The notes under the pieces are model-generated. The model was not told where the DNA came from and did not search any database. It saw nothing but the letters and a program-made list of their open reading frames with translations. A stretch of 64,000 nt of DNA, taken from Brevibacterium zhoupengii (lineage in GTDB: Bacteria; Actinomycetota; Actinomycetes; Actinomycetales; Brevibacteriaceae). The position numbers and the translations under genes are program-made. Positions 18,248 to 26,440 of the stretch are shown here, in pieces; within the stretch, counting starts at the first letter, position 1; the number at the start of each line of letters is the position of its first letter. The stretch lies in contig NZ_CP088298.1 in NCBI RefSeq assembly GCF_021117425.1, positions 2,542,001 through 2,606,000 of the forward strand. The letters run 5' to 3'.

Positions 18248-19105
18248 GTGAATACCTTTGATCGCTATGGGCCCGATGTGCTGGCAGGTTCCTCACCTTC
18301 CTCGCACCGACCCAAGAAGTCCACCCCTGTCGAGCTCGCACTCGGAATGGTCCTCGAAGACGCCATGAGCGGATATGTCGGTGCCGTCGTCGGCGCCGAG
18401 AAGACCACTGCCGGCGTCGTCGTCAATCTTGAGGACCGGGCCGGCAAGGTCCGCGCGTTCCCACTGGGGCCCGGCTTCCTGCTCGAGGGCAAGCCCGTCG
18501 ACGTCAAACTCCCGGCTAAGAAGAAATCTGCCCCCGGTCGAACGGCCTCAGGATCGCGGGCAGTCGGCAATGCCCGGGCCCGAGTGGCTCGCGGATCGCG
18601 CATCTGGGTCGAGGGCAAACATGATGCTGAACTGGTGGAGAAGATCTGGGGTGACGATCTGCGTATCGAGGGCGTCGTCGTCGAACCATTGGGCGGCTTG
18701 GATGACGTCGCTGACAAACTCGCCGCCTTCGGCCCAGACAAGGACCACCGCGTCGGGGTTCTCGCTGACCATCTGGTCTCTGGCACCAAAGAGTCCAAGA
18801 TCGCCGATGCGGTGCGTGCCGATCCTCGCTATCGCGATGTCGTCCACATCATCGGACACCCCTATGTCGACATCTGGCAGGCGGTCAAGCCTCATGTCGT
18901 GGGCATCAGGGAATGGCCGGTCGTCCCTCGAGGCGAGGACTGGAAGACGGGAATCCTGAAGCGCATCGGCTGGCCCCACGCCGATCACCGGGACGTGGCA
19001 CGGGGCTGGGTGCGCATTCTGGGTAAGGTCGGCACCATCGCCGACGTCGAGCCCACGCTCTCCGGTCGGGTCGAGGAGCTCATCGACTTCGTGACAGTTG
19101 GGTGA
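18248..19105 (+). CDS. DUF3097 family protein
   Basis: This 285-residue actinobacterial conserved protein is of unknown function. The N-terminal third resembles a small beta domain. From about residue 118 the sequence IWVEGKHDAELVEKIWG, followed by a VLADHL segment, resembles the Glu and Asp positions of a TOPRIM fold, so a nucleic-acid role is conceivable. I favour GTG at 18248, preceded 8 nt away by TAGGGT (leaderless type); a TTG two codons earlier is possible. It is divergent from hrcA, and both promoters share the 18157-18247 interval. Confidence 0.85.
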   Translation: MNTFDRYGPDVLAGSSPSSHRPKKSTPVELALGMVLEDAMSGYVGAVVGAEKTTAGVVVNLEDRAGKVRAFPLGPGFLLEGKPVDVKLPAKKKSAPGRTASGSRAVGNARARVARGSRIWVEGKHDAELVEKIWGDDLRIEGVVVEPLGGLDDVADKLAAFGPDKDHRVGVLADHLVSGTKESKIADAVRADPRYRDVVHIIGHPYVDIWQAVKPHVVGIREWPVVPRGEDWKTGILKRIGWPHADHRDVARGWVRILGKVGTIADVEPTLSGRVEELIDFVTVG

Positions 19106-19262
19106 GGCCCCGTTCGGACACGACACCGGGACGGGTAGAACGCAGGTCGGTTGAGGCCCTGGGGAGTTTGTGATCGATCTGGTACACGATTCGGGCTTTC
19201 CCCCATTCGGCGCCAGAGCATTTCCGATAGTGTGAATGACCAGAAGCTCTGAAAGGACCCGC

Positions 19263-20060
19263 ATGTCTTATAACCCCCAGCAGCCCAACAACGGCTCTGA
19301 CCAGTCGCGTCCCATGCCACCGAACTATTCTCAGGCCTCTGGACCCCAGCAGCCCTACAGTCAGCAGAACCAGAACTATGGTTCCCAGCAGCCGAATCCC
19401 GCTCCGCAGACCTACGGTTCACAGCAGGGCCAGGCGGCTCAGCCCAGCTACGGTTCGCAGCAGCAGGGTTATGCCTCGCAGCAGCAACAGCCCGGCTACG
19501 GATCACAGCAGGCATACAGCGGCCAGCAGCAGTCCGGGCAACAGCAAGCGTATGGCCAGGGACAGCAGCAATATGCCCAGCAGCCCTATGGGCAGCAGGC
19601 GTACAGCTACGGACCAGGACAACCGGTCGGAAATCCGGCGCTGTTCGACTCACGGATGCTCCCGGAGAATGCCTACGGCCCCGGTTCCGAGATGTTCTGG
19701 CAGGCCAGCGAGAACGACAGAACCACAGTTCTCTGGACACACCTCGGGTCGATCATCGTCGGGTTCCTGCCCCTGATCATGTTCCTCATAAAGAAGGACG
19801 AATCGCCCTACGTGCGTGAACATTCGCGGCAGGGCCTCAACGCCATGATCACGAACTACATCGCCACGTTCGCGGCCGTCATGGTGTTCATGGTCATCGG
19901 CTTCCTCCTCGCGATCGTCACCTTCGGACTCGGGTTCTTCGTCTATTTCCTGGCTTTCCTCGTCCCGCTCCTCTACACGGTGCTCTACATCATCGCCGCT
20001 GTAGCCGGGAGCAAGGGAGAGGGCTATCAGTTCCCACTCGTGATCAACTTCGTGAAGTGA
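19263..20060 (+). CDS. DUF4870 domain membrane protein with Gln/Ser/Tyr-rich tail
   Basis: This 265-residue protein has an N-terminal tail of about 130 residues made of PQQ, YGSQQ and YGQQ units, nearly free of charged and aliphatic residues. It is followed by a DUF4870 domain (TTVLWTHLGSIIVGFLPLIM, EHSRQGLNAMI) with three or four membrane helices. ATG at 19263 has AAAGGA 6 nt upstream. The function is unknown. The tail composition mirrors the protein at 7629-8987. Confidence 0.85.
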   Translation: MSYNPQQPNNGSDQSRPMPPNYSQASGPQQPYSQQNQNYGSQQPNPAPQTYGSQQGQAAQPSYGSQQQGYASQQQQPGYGSQQAYSGQQQSGQQQAYGQGQQQYAQQPYGQQAYSYGPGQPVGNPALFDSRMLPENAYGPGSEMFWQASENDRTTVLWTHLGSIIVGFLPLIMFLIKKDESPYVREHSRQGLNAMITNYIATFAAVMVFMVIGFLLAIVTFGLGFFVYFLAFLVPLLYTVLYIIAAVAGSKGEGYQFPLVINFVK

Positions 20061-20098
20061 TCAGGTCTGCCCCATGAGCTGAGCGTCGTTTCAGCATC

Positions 20099-20138
20099 AA
20101 GAAGCCGCTGCCATCGATTGCGATGACAGCGGCTTCTT
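20099..20138. terminator. Bidirectional terminator hairpin
   Basis: AAGAAGCCGCTG and CAGCGGCTTCTT arms, with an inner CATCG/CGATG stem, lie between the convergent DUF4870 gene and hemW. The A-rich and T-rich edges suit termination from both sides. Confidence 0.8.
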
Positions 20139-20168
20139 CATGTTCAGCTCAGTTCGCTGAGCGTCAGT

Positions 20169-21401
20169 TCAGTCCACGTAGTCGGTGAGGATGCGAACCA
20201 TGTAGTCCGCCATCAGCCGTCCCTGCAGCGTGGGTTCGAAGCGGCCTTCGTCCACGGCATCACCGTTGAGCAGTCCCTGCTTCACAAAGCCGCGGATCGC
20301 TCGCTCGCTGCCTGCTCCCAACGAGTCCAGCGACAGTTCCGAATCGATGCGGGCTGCGAGCATGATCCGTTCGATCTCCTGAGTCGACTCGTCGAGGGCC
20401 TCGCGGCCGATGGCAGGTGACTCACCTGCCAGGAGTCGATCGGACCAGGCGCGGGGATGTTTGGCGTTCCAGAACCGCACTCCCCCGATATGCGAATGGG
20501 CTCCGGGTCCGAAGCCCCACCAATCGGCATTTCGCCAGTAGGCCATGTTGTGGTCGCAGCGGGTCTCAGCTGAGGTTGACCAGTTGCTGACCTCGTACCA
20601 ATGCAGACCAGCCGCCGCCATAGCCGCATCGGCGATCTCATACTTATCGGCCAGGTCGTCTTCGTCGGGCATCGGCAGTTCGCCACGGCGGACCATGGCG
20701 CCCATCTTGGTGCCGGGTTCGACGATGAGCGAATAGGCGGAGATGTGGTCGACGTCGTTGCTCAGAGCCACCTCCAACGACCTGCGCCAATCGTCGATGG
20801 ACTCCCCCGGTGTTCCGTAGATGAGGTCGAGGCTGAGTTCCAGACCGGCCTCTTTGATCCACCGAGCCACATCCGGAATCTTCTCCGGGTCATGAGTGCG
20901 ATCGAGGGTGGCCAGCACATGGGGCACGGCCGACTGCATGCCCAAGGAGATTCTGGTGAACCCGGCGGCAGCCAGGGTCGCGATATAGGCCGGGTCCAGC
21001 GTGTCCGGGTTCGCTTCGGTCGTGACCTCGACATCGGGAGCCAGCCGATAACGGTCGCGGATGTCATCCATCACACCGGCCAGCACCTCGGCGGCCAACA
21101 TCGTCGGGGTGCCGCCGCCGAAGAAGATCGTCGAGACCTCGCGGTCACCGGCTCCCGCCTCGGCGAGGACACGGGCCGAGAGGTCAAGCTCTCGGGCAAG
21201 ATTGCTGCGGTAGTCGTCCCGGGAGGCTCCGGGGCCCAGATCTTCGGCCGTGTAGGTGTTGAAATCGCAGTAGCCGCAGCGGACTCGGCAATAGGGGACG
21301 TGAACGTAGAGGCTCAGGCCGCGAGCAGCCGCGCCGACCCCGGCCGACGCCGGCAACGTACCGTCGAGCGGTGGAGTCTCTCCAGTCGGTTGTGCCGGCA
21401 C
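20169..21401 (-). CDS. hemW: Radical SAM protein HemW (coproporphyrinogen III oxidase-like)
   Basis: HemW is a haem-binding radical SAM protein proposed as a haem chaperone and often misnamed HemN. The 410 residues include the 4Fe-4S motif CRVRCGYC preceded by YVHVPY, the FGGGTPT segment, and a C-terminal HemN-like domain. The GTG start lies directly next to the lepA stop with no intergenic base, so the two are cotranscribed, as in many Gram-positive bacteria. Confidence 0.95.
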   Translation of the reverse strand: MPAQPTGETPPLDGTLPASAGVGAAARGLSLYVHVPYCRVRCGYCDFNTYTAEDLGPGASRDDYRSNLARELDLSARVLAEAGAGDREVSTIFFGGGTPTMLAAEVLAGVMDDIRDRYRLAPDVEVTTEANPDTLDPAYIATLAAAGFTRISLGMQSAVPHVLATLDRTHDPEKIPDVARWIKEAGLELSLDLIYGTPGESIDDWRRSLEVALSNDVDHISAYSLIVEPGTKMGAMVRRGELPMPDEDDLADKYEIADAAMAAAGLHWYEVSNWSTSAETRCDHNMAYWRNADWWGFGPGAHSHIGGVRFWNAKHPRAWSDRLLAGESPAIGREALDESTQEIERIMLAARIDSELSLDSLGAGSERAIRGFVKQGLLNGDAVDEGRFEPTLQGRLMADYMVRILTDYVD

Positions 21402-23273
21402 TTACTTCTTGGCGTCCTTCTTGGTCTCCGGCTCATCAGATGACAGGGCGGCGATGAAGGCCTCCTGTGGAACCTCGACGTTGCCGACCACCTTCATCCG
21501 CTTCTTGCCTTCCTTCTGCTTTTCAAGCAGCTTGCGCTTACGGCTGATGTCACCGCCGTAGCACTTGCTCAGCACGTCCTTGCGGATGGCGCGGATGGTC
21601 TCGCGAGCGATGATGCGCGAACCGATGGCGGCCTGGATCGGCACCTCGAACTGCTGGCGCGGGATCAGCTTGCGCAGCTTGCCGGCCATGAGCACACCGT
21701 AGGAGTAGGAGTTGTCGCGGTGGACGATCGCGGAGAAGGCGTCGACCTGATCACCGTGGAGCAGGATATCGACCTTGACCAGGTCCGCTGCGTCCTGACC
21801 GTCATCGGAGTAGTCGAGTGTCGCGTAGCCCTTGGTCTTCGACTTCAGCTGGTCGAAGAAGTCGAAGACGATCTCTGCCAGCGGCAGACGGTAGCGAATC
21901 TCGACCCGATCCGAGGACAGATAGTCCATCCCCTGCAGGCTGCCGCGACGTGTCTGGCACAGTTCCATGACCGCACCGATGTAGTCACTCGGGGTGAGGA
22001 TCGTGGCCCGAACCATGGGTTCGCGGACCTCTTTGATCTTGCCCGTCGGATACTCGCTGGGGTTCGTGACCTCCATCTCCGATCCGTCTTCCAAAGTGAC
22101 GTCGTAGATCACGCTGGGTGCGGTGGAGATGAGGTCGAGGTCGTATTCGCGTTCGAGCCGGTCGCGCAGTACCTCGAGGTGGAGGAGTCCGAGGAATCCG
22201 CAGCGGAAGCCGAAGCCCAGCGCCGTCGAGGTCTCCGGCTCGTAGGCCAGAGAAGCGTCGTTGAGTTTGAGCTTGTCGAGGGCATCGCGCAGGACCGGGT
22301 AGTCCGATCCGTCGATTGGGAACAGCCCGGAGTACACCATGGGCTTGGGTTCTTTGTAGCCGTCGAGCGCCTGCGTGGCCGGAGCGGAATTCAAAGTGAC
22401 AGTATCGCCGACCTTGGACAGGCGCACGTCCTTGACTCCGGTGATGAGGTAGCCGACCTCGCCGACGCCGAGGCCCTTCGTGGCCTTCGGTTCCGGGGAG
22501 GAGACACCGATCTCGAGGAGTTCGTGGGTGCTGCCGGTCGACATCATCGTCAGCTTCTCACGCGGGTGCAGGGCACCGTCGATGAGGCGCACGTACGTCA
22601 CAACACCCCGGTAGGTGTCGTAGACGGAGTCGAAGATCATGGCTCGCGCCGGGGCATCGGCATCGCCGACGGGTGCAGGAATGTCGGAGATGATGCGGTC
22701 GAGGACCGCGTCGACGCCTTCGCCGGTCTTGCCGGACACCAACAGGCAGTCCTCCGGTTCGCAGCCGATGAGGTTGGCGAGCTCTTCCGCGTACTTCTCG
22801 GGCTGGGCTGCAGGGAGGTCGATCTTGTTGAGGACGGGAATGATCGCGAGATCGTTCTCCATCGCCATGTAGAGGTTCGCCAGCGTCTGGGCTTCGATGC
22901 CCTGTGCTGCGTCGACGAGGAGGAGCGCACCTTCGCAGGCGGCCAGGGATCTGGAGACCTCATAGCTGAAGTCGACGTGTCCCGGAGTGTCGATCATGTT
23001 CAGAGCGAACGGGGTGTCGTCGTTCTCCCAGGCCATGCGCACGGCCTGGGACTTGATCGTGATTCCGCGTTCGCGTTCGATGTCCATCCGGTCGAGGTAC
23101 TGGGCACGCATATCACGCGGCTGAACCGCACCGGTGACCTGGAGCATCCTGTCGGCCAGGGTCGATTTGCCGTGGTCGATGTGAGCGATGATGCAGAAAT
23201 TGCGGATCAACTCGGGTGATGTAGCGGACGGAGAAATCCGTTCGAGTGCTTGTGGCTTCACCTGAGGTGACAT
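21402..23273 (-). CDS. lepA: Elongation factor 4 (LepA)
   Basis: LepA is a translational GTPase involved in initiation or back-translocation under stress. The 623 residues show G1 [10 protein letters not shown]3 DTPGHVDF, G4 NKIDLP, EF-G-like domains and the LepA-specific C-terminal domain ([15 protein letters not shown]). I chose ATG at 23273 with GGAAGGG about 5 nt upstream; the open frame upstream is non-coding. It is followed immediately by hemW. Confidence 0.97.
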   Translation of the reverse strand: MSPQVKPQALERISPSATSPELIRNFCIIAHIDHGKSTLADRMLQVTGAVQPRDMRAQYLDRMDIERERGITIKSQAVRMAWENDDTPFALNMIDTPGHVDFSYEVSRSLAACEGALLLVDAAQGIEAQTLANLYMAMENDLAIIPVLNKIDLPAAQPEKYAEELANLIGCEPEDCLLVSGKTGEGVDAVLDRIISDIPAPVGDADAPARAMIFDSVYDTYRGVVTYVRLIDGALHPREKLTMMSTGSTHELLEIGVSSPEPKATKGLGVGEVGYLITGVKDVRLSKVGDTVTLNSAPATQALDGYKEPKPMVYSGLFPIDGSDYPVLRDALDKLKLNDASLAYEPETSTALGFGFRCGFLGLLHLEVLRDRLEREYDLDLISTAPSVIYDVTLEDGSEMEVTNPSEYPTGKIKEVREPMVRATILTPSDYIGAVMELCQTRRGSLQGMDYLSSDRVEIRYRLPLAEIVFDFFDQLKSKTKGYATLDYSDDGQDAADLVKVDILLHGDQVDAFSAIVHRDNSYSYGVLMAGKLRKLIPRQQFEVPIQAAIGSRIIARETIRAIRKDVLSKCYGGDISRKRKLLEKQKEGKKRMKVVGNVEVPQEAFIAALSSDEPETKKDAKK

Positions 23274-23464
23274 GAACGCCCTTCCTTCGACAGACCAGAA
23301 TCTCCATTGTTCCATGGGTTGTGCATCAGACTGGAATCCTCCGCACCCCGGATGGTGCTCTCCTCTGCTTCGTGAAGCCACAGGCAGAGCCGCGCTGATG
23401 CCTACCCCCGAGCCGCGACGAGGCCACACGAACTCGTTGAGAATCCGGGTCCTGATCTCACACA

Positions 23465-23483
23465 TTCGCCGCTGATCGGCGAA
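23465..23483. other. Small inverted repeat before the EEP-hydrolase gene
   Basis: TTCGCCG, a 5-nt centre, and CGGCGAA form a perfect 7-bp inverted repeat ending 9 nt before the ATG at 23493. It could be an operator or an mRNA hairpin near the start. Nothing else was recognised in the 23274-23492 divergent interval. Confidence 0.35.
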
Positions 23484-23492
23484 GATTGTGCC

Positions 23493-24260
23493 ATGAGCGA
23501 TTTCTCGATCATGACCTTCAATCTCAGATATCCCGCTCTCGACGGGCATCCTGTGGCCACACGTCTGCCGATCGCCGCCGAGCTCATCACGCAGGCTCAC
23601 CCTCACATCATCGGCACCCAGGAGGGCGAACTCGACCAGCTCGAGACTCTCATCAGCCTGCTTCCCGAGGAGTACATCTGGCTGGGTGAGGGGCATTCGG
23701 GCGGCAACTCCGGGGAATTCACCGCAGTCATCTACGATTCGTCCCGTTTCGATGTCGACAGGGTCGACATCAGCTGGCTGTCCGAACAGCCGGAGACAGT
23801 CGCCTCCGAGTCCTGGGGCGTCTCCCATGCCCGGACCCTGACGGTCGTGGACTTCCGTGACCTGGTGACCAGGCAGCCCCTGCGCCTGCTCAACACCCAC
23901 CTTGACCACAGATCAGAAGAGGCTCGTCTCGAGTCGGGCAAGATCATGGCCGGCCACCTCGCCGAGGTGGCCGGACCTTGCGTGGTCACCGGAGATTTCA
24001 ATGTCGCCACCGGATCCCCCGTGTACGACTATTTCTGCACCGAGGTGGGACTCACCGACACCGGGGCAGTTGTCCCGGGTGAGAACATCGGCACCTTCCA
24101 TCGCTACAAGGGACCGCAGGACGGCGACCCTCGCATCGATTGGATCCTGACCTCATCGGACCTGCAGACCGTGTCGACCCGGATCAATACCTTCTCAGCT
24201 GGTGGCGAATATCCCTCCGACCATTTTCCGGTCGAAGCGGTTCTGCGCTACGTCGATTAG
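23493..24260 (+). CDS. Endonuclease/exonuclease/phosphatase family protein
   Basis: This 255-residue EEP-superfamily phosphodiesterase has IMTFNLRYP, the catalytic GTQEGE, NTHLDH, TGDFN, RIDWIL and SDHFPV motifs in the right order, so all metal and catalytic positions look intact. The substrate (nucleic acid, sugar phosphate or lipid headgroup) cannot be assigned. No signal peptide, so it is cytoplasmic. It is divergent from lepA and 11 bp before the MazF-like gene. Confidence 0.88.
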   Translation: MSDFSIMTFNLRYPALDGHPVATRLPIAAELITQAHPHIIGTQEGELDQLETLISLLPEEYIWLGEGHSGGNSGEFTAVIYDSSRFDVDRVDISWLSEQPETVASESWGVSHARTLTVVDFRDLVTRQPLRLLNTHLDHRSEEARLESGKIMAGHLAEVAGPCVVTGDFNVATGSPVYDYFCTEVGLTDTGAVVPGENIGTFHRYKGPQDGDPRIDWILTSSDLQTVSTRINTFSAGGEYPSDHFPVEAVLRYVD

Positions 24261-24271
24261 GATCAGTGCAC

Positions 24272-24850
24272 ATGAGTTGGAAATCACTGGTCAGTCGCGT
24301 TGTCAGGATCGGCGTCAGAGAAGGCGTCAAATACTACAAAGATTCACAGAGGAAGAAGTCGGGTTCGCAGGGTTCGAGTCCCCGCCCCAGCGGTCCCCCT
24401 CAGGGTGATGGACGGTCGTCGGGATCCACCTCGGCGAAGGGTGGCGACTACCCCGGTGACTACCGCGGCGCGGTCAACGTCTCCTATGCACCCGATCTCG
24501 ACGGCGACGCCGATCCGGGTGAAGTCGTCTGGGGGTGGATCCCCTTCGAAGAGGACCACAGCCAGGGCAAGGATCGCCCGTCTTTGGTTGTGGGCAAGGA
24601 CGGACGGTGGGTACTAGCACTCATGCTCACCAGCAAGGACCACATTCCAGGTGGCGTCGGGGAGGTCCGCGAGGACCGCCATGCCAGGTGGATGAACATC
24701 GGCAGCGGAGATTGGGACTCACAGGGCAGGCCCTCTGAGATCCGCCTCGACCGTGTGATCCGGCTCGATCCGCAGACCATCCGCCGAGAAGGCTCGGTCA
24801 TGCCCCGAGAGATCTTCGAACAGGTCGCGAACAACGTCAACGCGGGCTGA
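24272..24850 (+). CDS. PemK/MazF-like protein with basic N-terminal extension
   Basis: The 192-residue protein has a hydrophilic N-terminus of about 75 residues. A MazF/PemK-like barrel follows, with PGEVVWGWIPFEED, KDRPSLVVG and the closing LDRVIRLDP segment. MazF toxins cleave mRNA, but single-copy actinobacterial members like this may be non-toxic; no antitoxin ORF lies next to it. ATG at 24272 has no ribosome-binding site, and a TAGGAT box 8 nt upstream suggests leaderless expression independent of the preceding gene. Confidence 0.72.
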   Translation: MSWKSLVSRVVRIGVREGVKYYKDSQRKKSGSQGSSPRPSGPPQGDGRSSGSTSAKGGDYPGDYRGAVNVSYAPDLDGDADPGEVVWGWIPFEEDHSQGKDRPSLVVGKDGRWVLALMLTSKDHIPGGVGEVREDRHARWMNIGSGDWDSQGRPSEIRLDRVIRLDPQTIRREGSVMPREIFEQVANNVNAG

Positions 24851-25057
24851 GTCGAATCCCGGGCACCGACAATTTCTGCTTGGCAGGTTCAGCCTGTATC
24901 GTTGGCAGAGTATCTTCATCAATGGCGTGTGTCTCGTCTAGGTCGGGTGAAGATGCCATCAGATTCGATATCGTCGATGTGTTTCCCCGCGGAGATGAGT
25001 ATGTCGATCAGATGTGCCCTCACGACCATGTTCCACTAACACGAAAGAGTGTTGAAA

Positions 25058-25318
25058 TTGGCTAATATCAAGTCACAGATCAAGCGGATTGAAACCAACG
25101 AGAAGGCTCGCCAGCGCAACAAGGCTGTGCGGTCCGAGGTTCGGTCACACGTCCGCGTCGTCCGCGAGAACATTGCTGCCGGCAAGAAGGACGAAGCACA
25201 GCAGGCTTATGCTGTTGCCGCCCGGAAGCTCGACAAGGCTGTTTCGAAGGGTGTTCTGCACAAGAACAACGCTGCGAACCGCAAGTCGCGCATGGCCACG
25301 CAGATCAACGCTCTCTGA
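25058..25318 (+). CDS. rpsT: 30S ribosomal protein S20
   Basis: This 86-residue primary 16S-binding ribosomal protein begins (M)ANIKSQIKR, the family N-terminus, and is basic throughout. I chose TTG at 25058 because it restores the conserved start; GTG at 25049 would add three residues (MLK). AAAGAG lies 8-9 nt upstream. The leader from 24851 is about 200 bp. A weak TTG start also occurs in E. coli rpsT, where it matters for autoregulation. A strong terminator follows. Confidence 0.97.
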   Translation: MANIKSQIKRIETNEKARQRNKAVRSEVRSHVRVVRENIAAGKKDEAQQAYAVAARKLDKAVSKGVLHKNNAANRKSRMATQINAL

Positions 25319-25342
25319 GTCGATCACTGAGGCTATAGCTTC

Positions 25343-25374
25343 GAGGGGCCCGATCCGTTTGGATCGGGCCCCTC
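25343..25374. terminator. Bidirectional terminator between rpsT and holA
   Basis: GAGGGGCCCGATCC and GGATCGGGCCCCTC make a perfect 14-bp stem with a GTTT loop, between two convergent genes. It is among the strongest hairpins in the window. Confidence 0.88.
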
Positions 25375-25392
25375 ATCTATTCACCGTTGAGT

Positions 25393-26376
25393 TCAGCGTT
25401 GGCGAGCCAGCCGGCAGACCTCGGAGACGAACCATTCGACGGCATAGACCGGGTCACGGCCGCCGCCTTTGACTGCCTCGTCGGCCTCAGCCGCCGCAAT
25501 CAACGACTGTCCCAGTGCCACTTCGTTCCACCTGCGCACCTCTCGACGGGCCCGGTCGACCTGCCACGGAGCCATCTTCAGCTCCGCTGCCAGTTCACCG
25601 CTCGATCCCGAGAAGCCCTGCACCTTGGCCATCCCCCGCAGCTTCATCGCAACGGCGGCCACCAGTGGAACCGGATCCGAGCCAGTCGACAGGGCGTGAC
25701 GCAGCAGGCTCAGTGCACTCTTCGCATCTCCCCCGACCGCAGCATCGGCGACCTTGAAGCCGGTGGCTTCCACGCGACCGCCGTAGTACTGATCGACGAT
25801 CTGCGCGGTGATGGTGCCGTCCGTGTCCTCGATGAGCTGTTCGACTCCGGCGTTGAGTTCGGACAGATCAGCTCCGAGCGCAGACATGAGCGCTGCCATT
25901 CCGGATTCGTCGATCTGCCTCTTCGCGGCCTTGAACCGGCTCTGGGCGAACTTGGCCCGGTCGCTCTCATTCTTCAGTGCCGCCGCATCGACCCGCGGGA
26001 ACCCGTTGGCCTCGATCTTCTTGACCAGTTTGGCGCCGCGATTGCCGCCTCCGTGAAGGAGCAGGACGACAGCATCATCATTGGGCTCATCGAGGTAGGC
26101 GAGCGCATCGGCCAGAAACGCCTCCGAGCACTTCTCAACGCTGTCGACGATGATGAGCTTCGCGGTGGAGAACAAGGAGGGCGAGGCGGCCATGAGCAGC
26201 TCTCCACCCTGATATCCGGCGGCGTCGAATTCCACCTCTTCCGGGTCCTTCTTCCGTGCGGCAGCCACGATCCGGTCCTTGGCCATACGGATGAGCACCG
26301 GCTCATTCCCGGAGATCATCACAACGGGCGCGGGCTTCGCGGAACTCCACGGAATCAGGGTCTTCTTCACTGCCAT
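25393..26376 (-). CDS. holA: DNA polymerase III subunit delta
   Basis: HolA is the clamp-loader delta subunit, which opens the beta clamp. The 327 residues have the family layout of a modified AAA fold (ISGNEPVLIRMAKDRI, KLIIVDSVEKC, VLLLHGGG) followed by a helical collar domain. The ATG is preceded 6 nt away by a TAGGCT box, suggesting a leaderless transcript separate from comEC. comEA-comEC-holA is a common actinobacterial order. Confidence 0.95.
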   Translation of the reverse strand: MAVKKTLIPWSSAKPAPVVMISGNEPVLIRMAKDRIVAAARKKDPEEVEFDAAGYQGGELLMAASPSLFSTAKLIIVDSVEKCSEAFLADALAYLDEPNDDAVVLLLHGGGNRGAKLVKKIEANGFPRVDAAALKNESDRAKFAQSRFKAAKRQIDESGMAALMSALGADLSELNAGVEQLIEDTDGTITAQIVDQYYGGRVEATGFKVADAAVGGDAKSALSLLRHALSTGSDPVPLVAAVAMKLRGMAKVQGFSGSSGELAAELKMAPWQVDRARREVRRWNEVALGQSLIAAAEADEAVKGGGRDPVYAVEWFVSEVCRLARQR

Positions 26377-26440
26377 GGGCCAAGCCTATCGTCAGCCGTG
26401 GACACGATGTGCAACGGTCACAGGTGTCTCCTCGATGGGT

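Noticed and set aside
21720-23219. 499-codon plus-strand frame antisense to lepA
   Set aside because: LepA is unmistakable on the other strand; this frame is a GC-driven shadow.
24272-24850. Complete toxin-antitoxin module
   Set aside because: Only the MazF-like half is present; no adjacent small antitoxin ORF could be supported on either strand.
24880-25065. 61-codon ORF overlapping the rpsT leader
   Set aside because: Out of frame with rpsT, no ribosome-binding site, and composition unlike a real small protein.
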